Shown piece after piece: positions 31,538-41,789 of a stretch of DNA of 64,000 bases. Positions within the stretch are counted from its first letter, which is position 1; the number at the start of each line of letters is the position of its first letter. A program made the translations under genes and the position numbers. The stretch lies in NCBI GenBank assembly GCA_013368375.1, contig JAACJP010000001.1:806001-870000 (forward strand), given 5' to 3'. The DNA comes from Tricholomella constricta (Eukaryota; Basidiomycota; Agaricomycetes; Agaricales; Lyophyllaceae). The notes beneath the pieces were generated by a model. The model was not told where the DNA came from. It ran no database searches and saw only the letters and a program-made list of their open reading frames with translations.

Positions 31538-34402
31538 ATGTCCTTGACGATAGTGGAGCCTAACACAACCATCCGCTATCAAAACTTCGAAGGTCCCTCC
31601 TTCACTCAAAGGAGACCTTCACCACCACCCTTCGAAACCTCCCCTGCCTCAACAGGACCTCCGATGCAAGGGACTTTCGGATCCAACAGGTCCAGGTTGG
31701 AACACCAGATCTTCCAACCTGGCCAACATGAGGGGGATTTTTCCTCAGTCAGTCAGGACCCACGACGACCCCTACCCCGAACCCCCTCAAACGTATTCAA
31801 CCCCTCTTACCAACTCGCCACCCCCAACTATCCCCCCTTACCACCATCTGCAACGACCTCCGGACCTCCGCTTTCAAGTAACCAGACTCCCGGATCGTAC
31901 TACGAAAGGTTGAGGCACCCGGAGATGTTCCAGAGGAGGGATAGGGCACGAGAGGAGGGACAGGGACAGTTCGCTCGTCAACAAAACCCCTTTCTACACG
32001 GTTCAGACCACGAAAGGATACTCTACGAACTCCGCATGACGCGAGAGGAGTTTTCACGACAAGCGCACGAGCTCCTAGTCGAAACCATGGGGATGGATCA
32101 TCAACCCCGAACACCGGAACAATGGGCCAACCTCGTGTTGTCGACCATGCAACTGCACGAAGCCCATCGATTACCCCCACAACTGACGGTGTTGCTACAA
32201 ATGGGGGGAAACGAAAGAAGGTTACGCGCTCTGGCTGGAGAAATCCAGACGTCCAACGAGGGAAGAAGATTCTCCGACCCCCAAAGCACGGGACGTTCCT
32301 TCCACATGCCAATTCAGGAGCCCGTTCCCTCCAGAATCGAAACTAGATTCGAAGAACCTCCACGAGCGACAAGCACGGTCAATACGCAGACAGCTTCGGC
32401 TCTACTCAGGAGGATGAACCAAGGGAACGCTCCCCCCAGCCAAGAAGGGTTCGAACCCACCGTCACACCAGGGGCAGACGCTCGAAGAGCTCCGACGTTC
32501 GGGTTCTGGGGAGCCCACAACTTACAAAGAATCCCCGAAGAGAACCCCCCTGTCGAAGGACCGTTTTCCAGGCCAAATTCGGGTTTTCAGGGCCCACAGA
32601 GGACCTTCGCAAACCAAGAAGGAGTACCTCCGAGGGAACCTGAGAACATTCCCCTACCTCCGTCGGAACGGGGAATCCCAACGCCACTGTCGTACGCCCA
32701 CAGCTACGAACTACGCGAAGAAAACTCGGAAAGAAGAGAGGGAGCACCCCCTAGGGCACGAGAAGACTGGCGCCAAACACCACCTCATCTGGCAAGTCAG
32801 AACAGGAGGTCACCACAAGGCCCACGCCCAATCTCCCCAAGAGAACGACGTGGAATCGGAGCGGACCCCGGCCCCGGTCAAAACGTAAACATCCTCGACG
32901 GAAGGCAAGGGACCCAACAACAATTCCCCCAGTTCGAACAATACAGAACTGGATACAACCCCGGACCAGCCCCACCCATACCCGGCGGACGACCGAACCC
33001 CCAGTACAACGGACCACCTCCACAGCCCCAACCACCTCCGGGATCTTCGGGACCACCTACCCCGAGAGGAACTCAATGGGGAAACGGCCCCGGAGGACCA
33101 GGAGGGGGAGGAGGAGGTTATTGGGGAAACGGCCCCGGAGGAACAGGAGGTCCTGGAGGAGGGGGAGGTCACGGAGGATACGGACCACCACAAGGACCAG
33201 GAGGCCCGGGAGGCCACGGAGGTCCCGGAGGGGGAGGAGGAGGCCACGGAGGAGGAGGAGGAGGAGGCCCACCCGGAAATTCGGGAGGAGGCCAATTCAC
33301 AAACCCTCAACGACCCCCACCTCCACCGCAACAGCTCTTAGGCCCAAACCAAAACCTGACCCCGGAACGGTACCGACACCTCCTAAACCTGGAATCGAAA
33401 ATCGACATCAGGAAACCGGACCCCTTCACTGGAAAAGAACCGAGGAGATGGAAAACCTTCGTCACGGAATGCCTAGTAACGTTTCAAGCCAAGGCGATCA
33501 CCTACGAACAGGATCACCTGAAGGTGTCATTCGCGAGCTCCTACTTAAAGGACGGAGCTATGGACTACTTTCGGCTGCAACTCACGTACAACCCCCAACA
33601 CCCAATGTTCACGAATTGGGAAGGATTCGTACACGAATTAGGATCACGCTTCGGAATACCGAACTCGAGAGTGGAAGCCGAGAACAACATTTCGCGACTG
33701 AAAATGAAGGAATGGGAAAAGTTCACAGCATTCATCATCAAGTTCGAACAAGAAGCGTACGAAACAGGCTGGAACTGGGTAGCACTACAGTTCACACTCC
33801 GGAAAGCGCTCCCCCAACGAATCCTTAACGTACTGGCCATCGCACCAAGCCCCGAAACCTACGAAGGTTACCGAGATCTGGTCACCCAAATCGACCGGAG
33901 GTACTGGGAACATCGCATAGAAAATCCAGAGTCCTACAAACCCCTCTGGGCGAATAATGCGAACACCTCCAACACCTCCGCACGACCTCCGATGGGACCT
34001 TCGGCCGGACCCGCAAGCCGCACGACGCCGCAAACGGCTCAGGGGAACAGGAACGCACGCTTGAACGCCGAAAGTCACGATCAGGACCCGGACTCAGGTA
34101 AGGAAGGTAAGGCGCAAGACCAAGAAATCGCATGGGATGACGAAGAGGCACTACAAGCCAACAACTTCGGATTCAAGAAGTCAACGCGCCCCTGGGTGAA
34201 GATCGATGAAGACGTAAAGCAACAACGAATTCAAGACAAGGCCTGCATCCTATGCGGTGACCTGGAACACTGGATGCGCGACTGCCCAACAGCAAACGCC
34301 ATGGGCAGAGCCACCTACCTCATCGGCGACGACATCTTCGAATTCCATCACAAGACAGAAGAGGGAAACGCGGGGGCGATTCAGGACTTACCCGGGCTCT
34401 GA
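31538..34402 (+). CDS. Gypsy-2 copy 1 Gag (954 aa)
   Basis: The ATG at 31538 is 29 nt after the LTR. The protein is long for Gag. It has a Pro/Arg-rich disordered N-terminal two thirds, a striking Gly/Pro tract (about 510-590, GGPGG and GGGGG runs), a capsid-type domain (about 615-790; KPDPFTGKEPRRWKTFVTECL, MDYFRLQLTYNP, WEGFVHELGSRFG) and one zinc knuckle CILCGDLEHWMRDC (C-x2-C-x4-H-x4-C) at about 903-916. It should assemble particles and package RNA. The stop TGA at 34400-34402 lies in the frameshift hairpin. The Gly/Pro tract could drive phase separation, which is speculation. Confidence 0.92.
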   Translation: MSLTIVEPNTTIRYQNFEGPSFTQRRPSPPPFETSPASTGPPMQGTFGSNRSRLEHQIFQPGQHEGDFSSVSQDPRRPLPRTPSNVFNPSYQLATPNYPPLPPSATTSGPPLSSNQTPGSYYERLRHPEMFQRRDRAREEGQGQFARQQNPFLHGSDHERILYELRMTREEFSRQAHELLVETMGMDHQPRTPEQWANLVLSTMQLHEAHRLPPQLTVLLQMGGNERRLRALAGEIQTSNEGRRFSDPQSTGRSFHMPIQEPVPSRIETRFEEPPRATSTVNTQTASALLRRMNQGNAPPSQEGFEPTVTPGADARRAPTFGFWGAHNLQRIPEENPPVEGPFSRPNSGFQGPQRTFANQEGVPPREPENIPLPPSERGIPTPLSYAHSYELREENSERREGAPPRAREDWRQTPPHLASQNRRSPQGPRPISPRERRGIGADPGPGQNVNILDGRQGTQQQFPQFEQYRTGYNPGPAPPIPGGRPNPQYNGPPPQPQPPPGSSGPPTPRGTQWGNGPGGPGGGGGGYWGNGPGGTGGPGGGGGHGGYGPPQGPGGPGGHGGPGGGGGGHGGGGGGGPPGNSGGGQFTNPQRPPPPPQQLLGPNQNLTPERYRHLLNLESKIDIRKPDPFTGKEPRRWKTFVTECLVTFQAKAITYEQDHLKVSFASSYLKDGAMDYFRLQLTYNPQHPMFTNWEGFVHELGSRFGIPNSRVEAENNISRLKMKEWEKFTAFIIKFEQEAYETGWNWVALQFTLRKALPQRILNVLAIAPSPETYEGYRDLVTQIDRRYWEHRIENPESYKPLWANNANTSNTSARPPMGPSAGPASRTTPQTAQGNRNARLNAESHDQDPDSGKEGKAQDQEIAWDDEEALQANNFGFKKSTRPWVKIDEDVKQQRIQDKACILCGDLEHWMRDCPTANAMGRATYLIGDDIFEFHHKTEEGNAGAIQDLPGL

Positions 34403-34407
34403 ATCGC
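34363..34407 (+). promoter_or_regulatory. Gypsy-2 -1 ribosomal frameshift signal
   Basis: The heptamer G GGA AAC (34363-34369) is in the gag frame. It is followed by a 6-nt spacer and a 9-bp perfect hairpin (GCGATTCAG at 34376-34384 with CTGAATCGC at 34399-34407). Pol is open in the -1 frame from here. The heptamer and stem are kept in copy 2. Confidence 0.75.
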
Positions 34408-37400
34408 GAAGAGCTGAAACCGGGCCTTGACACTAAACTACGCGCAACGGCACTATCGACAACGGACACCCGCACTGTAACACTCTCCTCCCACTCGTCC
34501 CTGGCATTCTTAATACACCTCACGCCAAACGGAGGAGGAGAAAAACCCGAAAATACGCTTATCGACAGCGGAGCTACCGACAACTTCATGGACTCCGACA
34601 TGGCGACATCACGCGGGCTCCACCTTGAGGAGCTCAAACCCCCAATAAACCTTTGCCTATTTGATGGAGAACTCTCCGCATCGGGCAAAATCACACACTA
34701 TACCACCAACGACGTCAAATTCAGTGACGGCACCACGCAGAGGATAAGGTTCCTCCTTACGAAACTCCACGAGACAGCTGCGATAGTGTTGGGACTATCA
34801 TGGTTGAAGGAGGTCAACCCCCGAATAAACTGGAAAGACCTCTGCATCACGCTACGAAGGGGGTCAAACGGCAAAATTGAAGGATCACTACCGGACCTCC
34901 GAAGGAAAAAGGAAGTCGTCCCAACGACAACAGGCACAGGAGATCAACGCTTACCCTCGCGGTCAGCTCGCTCCTTCACGATCGAAGTACAGTTAGAAGG
35001 ATCCTCAACGCGACTACGGGCACTTATCGATAGTGGAGCGGCGGGAAATTTCATAGCACAATCCTCGTGTACGAAACCGGAACCTCTCGCCAGCCCCATG
35101 ACCCTACAACTGTTCGACGGAAACCCCAGCGGAGGTGGAGCCATTTCACATCATAGTCCCGAAACAATCAAACTTGAGAACGGACTAGAGTATAAGGTCG
35201 ACCTCCTCATAACACAGTTACACCCGGCCACGCCACTAGTGCTCGGATTACCTTGGTTACGGGAAGCAAATCCGGACATCGACTGGCGGGAAATGTCCAT
35301 GACCATGGAACAAGGGGCAGGACTAGCCGCGATATCGCTTTCCCAGAAGACGCAATGGAGAACCGTGACCCTTGAGGAGGAGGAAGACGTCGAAGCTCCG
35401 AAACCAGCCAACCCCCTTTCGGAAAAACAACCCCTCCTCAGGGACCTCCTGGACGACGACAACGATCAGAACGACACCTCCAGCGATAACATGAAGGAGG
35501 AAGACACTCGCCCAAACACCAACGAACCCCAAGAGGAAATACCAACACCGACAACCGAGTCACCAGAGGAGATAACGGGACGGAAACGCACCCGAAAACC
35601 ACCCCCACCGAACTACTTCCCTCCAAACGTTCCGAGGTCCAAATTCAAACCCCACCCCAAACGGAAATCCGCAACGTCCCCAACGACAGAAACACAGGAA
35701 GAAGAGGAAACCAACCCGGAAACGGAGGCCGAAGACGAAACCGGAGAGGGAGAAGAGGATGTCGAAACACAAAACATCCGCCTGATCGGAGCGGCGCCAT
35801 TCGCGAACCTCATCAGGGACGGAGCTACAGCGTTCCAACTACACATCTCCCCCACCGAAAAGGAAGAACACCTCCATGCCAATAACACCTCCGACGATGA
35901 ACCCAAGCAACCAAAGACAGAAAAGGAAATCTTCGAGGAAGTCGTACCTCCGGAGTACAGGGACTTCGAAGACGTATTCTCAGCGGGCGAAGCGAAAACC
36001 ATCCCCCCACACCGACCCTACGATCACACAGTGGAACTCGACGAAAACACTACCCCTCCCTTCGGAAAGATATACAACATGTACGAACTGGAGTTGAAAG
36101 CATTGAAGGATTACATCGACGAGATGCTCGGAAAAGGGTTCATCCGACCTTCGAGTTCGTCAGCGGGAGCTCCGGTACTGTTCGCAAAGAAGAAGGACGG
36201 ATCACTCCGGCTATGCGTGGACTATAGAGGATTAAATCGGATCACCAAGAAGAACCGTTACCCTCTACCTCTGATCGGAGACCTCATAGACCGACTTCAA
36301 AAAGCGAAAGTATACTCGAAGGTCGACCTCCGAGTGGGCTACAACAACGTCCGCATAGCTCCGGGACACGAATGGAAGACAGCCTTCCGCACTCATTATG
36401 GACTTTTCGAATACCTGGTAATGCCTTTCGGCATGACAAACTCACCCGCGACATTCCAACACTTCATGAACGACATCTTCCACGACATGAACGACGTGTT
36501 CGTAGTGATCTACCTCGACGACATTCTGGTTTTCTCGGAGACCTTAGAGGAACATCACGGACACGTTCGGAAGGTCCTCGAGAGGCTCCGGAAACACAAC
36601 CTTCATGCGAAACCGGAGAAATGCACGTTTCACACTACGGAGATCGAATACCTAGGCGTCATCGTATCCCCCGGCGGAGTAAAGATGGATCCAGGAAAAG
36701 TCGACGCGATCCGGAAGTGGCCTAGACCGACGAAGGTCAAGGAACTCCAATCTTTCCTAGGCTTTGCAAACTTCTATCGGCGGTTTATCGACAATTACTC
36801 GGGCATAACGAAGAGGTTAAACAAACTCACGCAAAAGGACACAATCTGGAAATGGGATTCCGAATGCGAAGGAGTCTTCGAACTATTGAAGAAAGCATTC
36901 TCCTCCGCACCCATCCTACGACACTTCGATCCTCAACTACCGGTGATACTAGAGTGCGATGCCTCCGACTTCGCCATAGCGGGGATCATCTCCCAATTTG
37001 ACGAGACATCACAAGACTTACGTCCGGTCGCCTTCTACGCGAGAACTATGATAGACGCGGAGCTCAACTACGACATCTATGACAAGGAGCTCCTAGCAAT
37101 CGTGGAAGCGTTTAAACAATGGAGGGCCTACCTAGAGGGATCTCCCCACCGCATTCAAGTGTACTCCGACCACAATAACCTACAGTATTTCTCTACGACC
37201 AAGCAACTCAGTCGCAGACAAGCACGATGGTCGGAATGCCTGGCGAACTTCGACTTCCAAATAAACTACAGACCCGGAAGATTAGGAGCGAAACCAGATG
37301 CCCTCACGCGACGGCCAGATGTGTATCCCAAGAAAGGGTTCGAACAGGATCATAATTCGTTCAACAACCGCATCATCATACCTCCCGAACGATTGAACGC

Positions 37401-38868
37401 GGCCCTAATACTGAACGAGGAGCTCCTACTAAACAACATCCGGAACACACCCCAAGACGATTTCTTCGAGAGACACGCACCCAAACCCGGAGATGAGACC
37501 TCCGCGTTCTCCCTATCCGATGATGGCAAACTACTCTTTCGCGACGGAAGAATCTACGTACCGGACCATTCCAGATTACGCCTCGACATCCTACAGCAAC
37601 ATCACGACCACAAACTGCGCGGACATCCAGGGATCAGAAAGACCACACAACTCATCATGAGGACTTATTTCTGGCCCGGATTAAGGAAGGAGGTCACTCG
37701 ATACGTCCGAAGCTGTTATACCTGTAAAAGAGCGAAGGTCCCACGCCATAGCCCATACGGACTATTGAAACCACTCCAGAGTGGACGAAGGGCGTGGGCC
37801 TCCATATCCATGGACCACATTGTAGAATTACCGGAATCGGATGGGTACGACGCCATACTAGTCGTAGTATGCCGCCTCACCAAGCAGGGCATCTTCATAC
37901 CCTGTCACACAACGGACACAGCAAAGGAACTCGCTCAATTATTCTTGGAACATGTCTTCTCCAAGCACGGACTGCCCGACGACATCATATCGGACAGAGG
38001 CACCCTCTTCGTCTCCCGTTTCTGGAGCTCGCTATGTAAAGCCCTGGACATCAAATCAAACCTCTCGACCGCGTATCACCCGGAGACCGACGGCCAGACG
38101 GAACGAGTAAATCAGACACTGGAACAATACCTCCGGATGTACGTGAACTATCTCCAGACCAACTGGCGAATTCAGCTCCCTCTGGCGGAATTCACGTACA
38201 ACAATACGACCCATTCGACCACGGGAGTTTCCCCTTTCTTCGCGAACAAGGGCTATCACCCCCGCTTGACAATCTCTATAAAAGATATACCGGCGAAAGA
38301 AGCCCAGGAGGTAGCCGTAGACCTCCGGACCCTCCAGGACTACCTCCGCAAAGAAATAGAGATCGCAAATGAAGCTTACAAACGATTTGCAGATAAGAAA
38401 CGGGACCCTACACCAGACTGGGCCGTAGGAACGGAAGTATGGCTCGACTGCCGGAACATCAAAACGAAACGCCCCTCCAAAAAGCTGGACCACTGGAGAC
38501 TGGGCCCCTTCAAAATCCTGCAGAAGATCTCCAGCCACGCGTATCGACTGGAACTACCTCCGACACTGAAAGGGATTCACAATGTCTTCCACGTCAAGTT
38601 GCTCGAGAAGCACGAGCACGAGAAATTCCCCGGACGATCAAAACCACCTCCGCAGACGATCGAAGTCGAGGGCGAAGAACACTACAAAGTGGGACAGATC
38701 CTGGATTCCCGAACACGAGGGAAACACGTCCTCTACTTGGTACGATGGGAAGGGTACGGCCCCGAAGACGATACCTGGGAACCAGCGGAGAATATAGAAG
38801 GAGCAAAGGACATGGCCCTTAAATTCCACCGACTATTCCCAAGAAAACCACAGGACCCCACAATTTAA
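34370..38868 (+). CDS. Gypsy-2 copy 1 Pol with two tandem retropepsin domains
   Basis: The -1 frame is open from the slip site to the stop at 38866-38868. Two aspartic-protease-like domains come first: LIDSGATDNF (34558 onward) with its LGLSWLKEVNPRINW partner motif (about 34790), and a second LIDSGAAGNF (about 35020) with LGLPWLREANPDIDW (about 35240). After an acidic, Thr/Pro-rich linker come the reverse transcriptase (YLDDILVF at about 36510), RNase H (ECDASDFAIAG at about 36955; YSDHNNL), the HHCC integrase domain (HHDHKLRGHPG .. CYTCKRAK at about 37600-37735), the DDE core (SMDHIVELPES, ISDRGTLFVS, DGQTERVNQTLEQ) and a chromodomain (YLVRWEGYGPEDDTWEP at about 38735-38785). It is probably active. 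The doubled protease is the unusual part. Confidence 0.92.
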
Positions 38869-38997
38869 AAAGACACTCGACGAACACTCACGCACACCAA
38901 CACATCACGAAAATTATGCAAATTTTCCCAAGACTAAACTCTACTATACGTATTCAACCACCAGCGCAACAATATCACACAAAGAAAAAATATCAAG

Positions 38998-39033
<36 letters not shown>

Positions 39034-39104
39034 GAACGAACTCCGGACTGTAAATATTCAGCAAAAAAAATAAACGCAGGCCAAGACGCTGCAGAAGGGA
39101 CCGA
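38869..39104. other. Convergent gap between pol and antisense gene, with an A-tract
   Basis: Contains an uninterrupted run of about 33 A residues (about 38999-39031) that copy 2 lacks. Probably 3' UTR and polyadenylation sequence for both convergent transcripts. Confidence 0.5.
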
Positions 39105-41221
39105 CTACTCGATGCGACGACGCTTAGAGGGACCCGCACTGGAAGAAGAACCGCCCTCACGATCACCCCCCACCTCCCCAACCAACCCTATCTCCAGGGG
39201 ACGCATCGACGCAATGTCCTGCTCGTCGTCGGCGATCAACTGAGACTGAGATATGAACTCCGCCAAGGCACCTTCGCGAGTAAGAGAAGGGCGATGAAGA
39301 GCAAGGAAATGCTCGAACGCGGAGAACGGCGACTCGGGATCGACGGGGGGGCGGAACAGCTCCAGGAGCGAGTGCCGCTCAAGAATCTTGTGGGCGCCAT
39401 CGATGATACTTCGGACTGGCGACGCCTCCAACTCGACGAGGGCGCGACGCAAAGCACCATCCGCGATATACATATCGGACGCGAAGGCGGTACGCGCAAG
39501 GTCGAGGGCTACGAAAAGTCTTAGAAACAAGAAGGAGAAAATGAAGGGAATCGAAACTCACCGTCAACGCGAGTACGGAGGTCCAAGGCGTGACCACGCC
39601 AATGATCCCTAACCTCCTGAAGGTGGACAACGTGCCCCTGCAAACCAGCAACCTCATCCTGAAGAACCGACACCTCCATCCGAAGATCCTCAACCTCCGC
39701 GTCACGATCGACGTCTACGACCTCCGAAGTCTGCGCCTGCAGATGAAGGAAACGCTCACGTTCATCGGTGAAGTCGGCCAATACGCCACAAAGATGGGAC
39801 TTGGCACGCTGACCCTCGACCCGGAGAAGCTCGACTTGAACAGAGAGGGCCTGCGCGCGCGCGACCTCCTGGTCATAGAGACGTTGAAGACGGAGGTACT
39901 CCTCAGACGAGGGAGGGGAGGGAACCGGAGCAGCAGGGGGGGTCGAAATCAACATGGCGGGGGGGGAAGAGGGCAAAACGGGTGAAGAAGAGCCTGAGGA
40001 GGATGACCCTTTTAAAAAGAGAGGCCCCGAAGGGCCGGCGATGGGGGAATCCGGAGACTCGGTGCGCACAATGGGCCCAGAACGACGAACGGGGACAAGC
40101 GAAACCGAACTATCGCGGGAGGAGGAGGGAGAAGGGCCAGGGATAGGCGAAGAGCGCACCTCCTGAACGGACAAGCGCGCACCCCTACGGCCAACAGGCA
40201 CAGACTTTCGACCCTGGCCTCGCGTACCGCGAAAAAAGGCGCGAGGCGGGGGAGCACGAGGAGGAGGAACAGCACCGGACCCTTCAGGGGATGTGGAAAC
40301 AACAGGAAGAGGAGGGGGGAGCGGTAAACGCAAGGCGCGACGGATACTGGTAAAGGACATCGCAACGCCAGTGCGAGAGAAAGCAAAGCCTTCCGCACGA
40401 GAGCGCAACCACGCCAAGGGAATCCCCAACTGCCTAGCGGCCACTTCTAGGCCATGCTCCAACGAAAGCGAACACAGGGAGTGCGCCGCACGGCAGTCGA
40501 CACAGGGCAGGGTCCCGCGAAGACGGACCTCCTGAAATCGACAGGACAGCCGACGCTCCCGACAACGATCACACTAACGAAGACCCCAAAATGGAATCAA
40601 CAATCGATCGCAGAAAAAGGGCAACACTTACCGGTGCATGCGTCTCACACCACGCCAAGGAAGGGGGAACCCGCACAGCGGTACGCAGGATCTCCGCCAA
40701 CAGCTCATCCGTCAAAAGGGACCCCCAGGACAACGAAGTCGCCGCCGGACGTGACACAGGATCGCTGGCCGGTTCGAACTCAACCTCTGGAGTGGAGGAA
40801 CGAGGACACCGGATCTGTCGAGATCGAACCGGCAGACGGATGACCAGCCGATGATCGGGAATTGAGGGAGGTGCGGGAGAAGATTCGGGGACACAGGATC
40901 GCTGGCCGGTTCGAACTCAACCTCTGGAGTGGAGGAACGAGGACGCCGGATCTGTCGAGATCGAACCGGCAGACGGATGACCAGCCGATGATCGGGAATT
41001 GAGGGAGGTGCGGGAGAAGATTCGGGGACCGCCCCGACACTCCCATCGACAAGTGTGACGATCCCAGGAAGAGAGGACGTCGGGGAAACGGGTCGGGGTA
41101 CGCCAAGGAACGCCACACGCGCCCGATCTTCGACGGACAGCTGCGCCAACTCGGAATCGCGCAAAATCGTGCTAGGGTCAACGGAGGCGGGGGCCGCGAT
41201 ATCGAGATTGAAGGACGACAT
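39105..41221 (-). pseudogene. Gypsy-2 copy 1 antisense accessory gene (3 exons, exon 1 frameshifted by a duplication)
   Basis: On the strand opposite to gag-pol: start ATG 41221, exons 41221-40632, 40531-39562 and 39508-39105, with GT..AG introns of 100 and 53 nt. Product features are an N-terminal segment (MSSFNLDIAAPASVDP, LRDSELAQLSVEDRARVAFLG), a helical SWGSLLTDELLAEILRTAV block, a short Cys cluster (CVDCRAAHSLC) at the exon 2 start, a Pro/Ser/Arg-rich basic linker, a coiled coil (about 39590-39860) and a C-terminal helical domain ending SKRRRIE. The family is unknown to me. The cysteines recall a transposon- or transcription-factor-type zinc cluster. A 137-bp tandem duplication in exon 1 (40754-40890/40891-41027) shifts the frame in this copy. 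Exons 2-3 are open. Confidence 0.7.
40754..41027. repeat. 137-bp tandem duplication inside the antisense gene
   Basis: ACACAGGATCGCTGG begins at 40754 and again at 40891. The two units differ by about one base. Copy 2 has a single unit. 137 is not a multiple of 3, so the antisense frame is broken. Confidence 0.85.
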
Positions 41222-41431
41222 GAGCAGGACGAAGAGAAGATGGAGGAGGAACAAACAACCTAAGTTTTCTCTCTTTCGATCTCCGAGATCCTCAAAAAAC
41301 ACCCACAAGGACCTACAACCGAGACCGACACGTGCCCCTCACGTGACCGCGCGCGACCCAGAAAGGAGAATAACCGCCACACTCCCCGTATTCGAACATT
41401 TCTTTTTCCGCGTCTCAGTGGCTCGACGCTT

Positions 41432-41444
41432 GAGAAGGGGGTAA
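41432..41444 (+). promoter_or_regulatory. Gypsy-2 polypurine tract
   Basis: GAGAAGGGGGTAA lies directly against the 3' LTR. Copy 2 has GAGGAGGGGGTAA in the same place. Confidence 0.8.
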
Positions 41445-41789
41445 TGTCACGACCGCCCCTAAACTCGCAATCACTTACGCTTTCCCACGCACGTCCACCG
41501 TATATATGATGGCACCACTTCTTTTCAGACTCCTTACCTCGATATTACCTATTGTTAAGACTAGTTCTCGTTCTCGTTCTCGTTCCTCTCTCTCTCTCTC
41601 AATACATTCGGCTTCACACTCGTATCGCCTGAGCTCGTTCGTTCGAATCAGCCCCGGTGAACACCTTCATCAACGCTCACGACCTCCGAATACTCCTTCG
41701 TAGGCCGTCTTCCTTGACGAACGTCAGGCCTGTCCGCTTCGGTGGTTCCAGAATAACTCTGTAACCGGCGTGCTACACAGGTCCTAACA
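41445..41789 (+). repeat. Gypsy-2 copy 1 3' LTR (345 bp)
   Basis: One substitution relative to the 5' LTR. Followed by the CCCGC target duplication. Confidence 0.95.

Larger units (their letters stand above)
31164..41789 (+). mobile_element. Gypsy-2 copy 1: 10.6-kb Ty3/Gypsy chromovirus with antisense gene
   Basis: 345-bp LTRs at 31164-31508 and 41445-41789 (TGTCACGACC..TCCTAACA) differ at one base, so the insertion is young. Order: 5' LTR, self-priming site, gag, pol in the -1 frame, an A-tract, an oppositely oriented spliced gene, polypurine tract, 3' LTR. Gag and pol are open. A relative with about 92% LTR identity lies inverted at 52235-62175. Confidence 0.95.
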
